From: Thermohalobaculum sp039822785
GTDB lineage: Bacteria; Pseudomonadota; Alphaproteobacteria; Rhodobacterales; Rhodobacteraceae
Assembly: GCA_039822785.1 (NCBI GenBank)
Contig: JBCBMO010000008.1
Location: 124,001-188,000 of the forward strand
DNA length: 64,000 nt
Reading direction: 5' to 3'
In this document: in pieces, positions 63,662 through 64,000 of the stretch
Layout: every line of letters begins with the position of its first letter
Numbering within the stretch: the first letter of the stretch is position 1
Translations under genes and position numbers: made by a program
Notes under the pieces: model-generated
What the model was told of the DNA's origin: nothing
Seen by the model: the letters and a program-made list of their open reading frames with translations, nothing else
Database searches by the model: none

Positions 63662-63915
63662 TCGGCGCCCTCGGGCGGGTCGACAGCCTCCAGCACGTAG
63701 ACGCGGATCGCACTGGCCAGCGGCACCTCGGGCGCGCGGGCGGCATCGATGCGCGCGGCCAGCCCGTTGACCGAGGTACCGGAAGCCGCCGCCAGCCGGC
63801 GAAAACGATGCCAAAAGGCATCCTCAAGCGTGACCGAGGTGCGATGGCCGCTGAGGGTGAGGGACCGCTTGACAGGCCGGTCTGCGCGCGGCGCAGCCGG
63901 GGCTGCGGGGCTCAC
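63616..63915 (-). CDS. Ribbon-helix-helix domain protein
   Basis: A 99-residue protein from a GTG start, with KRSLTLSGHRTSVTLEDAFWHRFRRLAAASGTSVNGLAARIDAAR, the compact ribbon-helix-helix DNA-binding pattern of the DUF4169-linked family, then AIRVYVLEAVDPPEG and a basic tail. It could be a small regulator. Its start overlaps the stop of the next gene on the same strand (GTGA), and its last 46 bases overlap ccdA on the other strand. Confidence 0.85.
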   Translation of the reverse strand: MSPAAPAAPRADRPVKRSLTLSGHRTSVTLEDAFWHRFRRLAAASGTSVNGLAARIDAARAPEVPLASAIRVYVLEAVDPPEGADQPRVASTGKVSSRK

Positions 63916-64000
63916 TCCTCGCGCTCGGCCTCACGGCTGAGGCGCTTGCCGTTGAGGCGTTGCGCCTCCTTCTCCCGCCGGGCATCGGCGAGGCGGGTGA
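63912..64000 (-). CDS. Partial DUF4169 family protein (cut by the window edge)
   Basis: Only the last 28 or so codons are present: TRLADARREKEAQRLNGKRLSREAEREE then TGA (63912-63914). The charged Arg/Glu-rich helix and its position immediately upstream of the ribbon-helix-helix gene match DUF4169, a small basic protein of unknown function usual before that gene in Rhodobacterales. The start lies outside the window. Confidence 0.6.
   Translation of the reverse strand, partial: TRLADARREKEAQRLNGKRLSREAEREE

Noticed and set aside
1..64000. CRISPR arrays, insertion sequences, prophage genes
   Set aside because: No spaced direct repeats, transposase motifs (DDE) or phage structural genes were recognised.

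Overview
The window is about 64 kb of high-GC chromosome from an alphaproteobacterium, most likely a marine-type Rhodobacterales (Roseobacter/Paracoccaceae group). The reasons are the order glyQ - DUF6446 - glyS - pyruvate phosphate dikinase, the DUF4169/ribbon-helix-helix pair at the right edge, the paired DUF2927 lipoproteins next to TelA/XpaC genes, and the general protein style. This placement is inferred from recognised families, not from a search. No insertion sequence, prophage or CRISPR array was seen.

Left accessory part (1-31.8 kb). A ferric-iron binding protein and a broken YedK/HMCES remnant are followed by two divergent iron-type alcohol dehydrogenases. A cobalamin riboswitch then leads a DUF1636 - ATPase - binding protein - permease uptake operon. 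Next comes a lower-GC pair that reads as a CesT-like type III secretion chaperone followed by a 458-residue unrecognised protein, probably its cargo. Then come a DUF3179 protein, a secreted redox cluster (beta-propeller, c-type P460-like protein, cytochrome b561, small secreted protein) under a divergent LysR regulator, and an RND efflux operon with its terminator. A regulator-rich stretch follows: four LysR genes in 15.6-28.7 kb and one AraC gene. It includes a HalD/BesD-like iron/2-oxoglutarate enzyme in an operon with a DddP-like M24 protein. A tight three-gene unit (P-loop protein, RimK-type ATP-grasp, ABC membrane domain without its ATPase) ends this part.

Middle part (31.9-50.8 kb). A secreted subtilase with a long Asp/Gly tract stands divergent to an ECF sigma/anti-sigma pair. 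Mostly core genes follow: tRNA-Thr, glyQ, a DUF6446 gene, gltS, glyS, a PPDK-like gene whose ATP site looks degenerate, meaB, a SleB-type hydrolase, folB, glnE, an enoyl-CoA hydratase and a zinc-ribbon membrane protein.

Right part (50.8-64 kb). A broken small membrane gene and about 0.5 kb of strikingly AT-rich DNA precede a 933-residue mosaic protein (nucleoside-hydrolase-like head, Ig-like domain, two lectin-like repeats). Around it lies an envelope/stress module: two DUF2927 lipoproteins, SPFH-GYF_2, DUF805, TelA, XpaC and a 34-residue membrane peptide. The window ends with a ChaN-like lipoprotein, TusA, a SoxX-like cytochrome with Lys where the axial Met is expected, CcdA, a ribbon-helix-helix protein and a cut-off DUF4169 gene.

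The strongest candidates for something undescribed are the chaperone/cargo pair (8998-10875), the P-loop/ATP-grasp/ABC-membrane trio (28653-31751), the 933-residue mosaic protein on its AT-rich segment, and the oxygenase/M24 operon (25186-27313).
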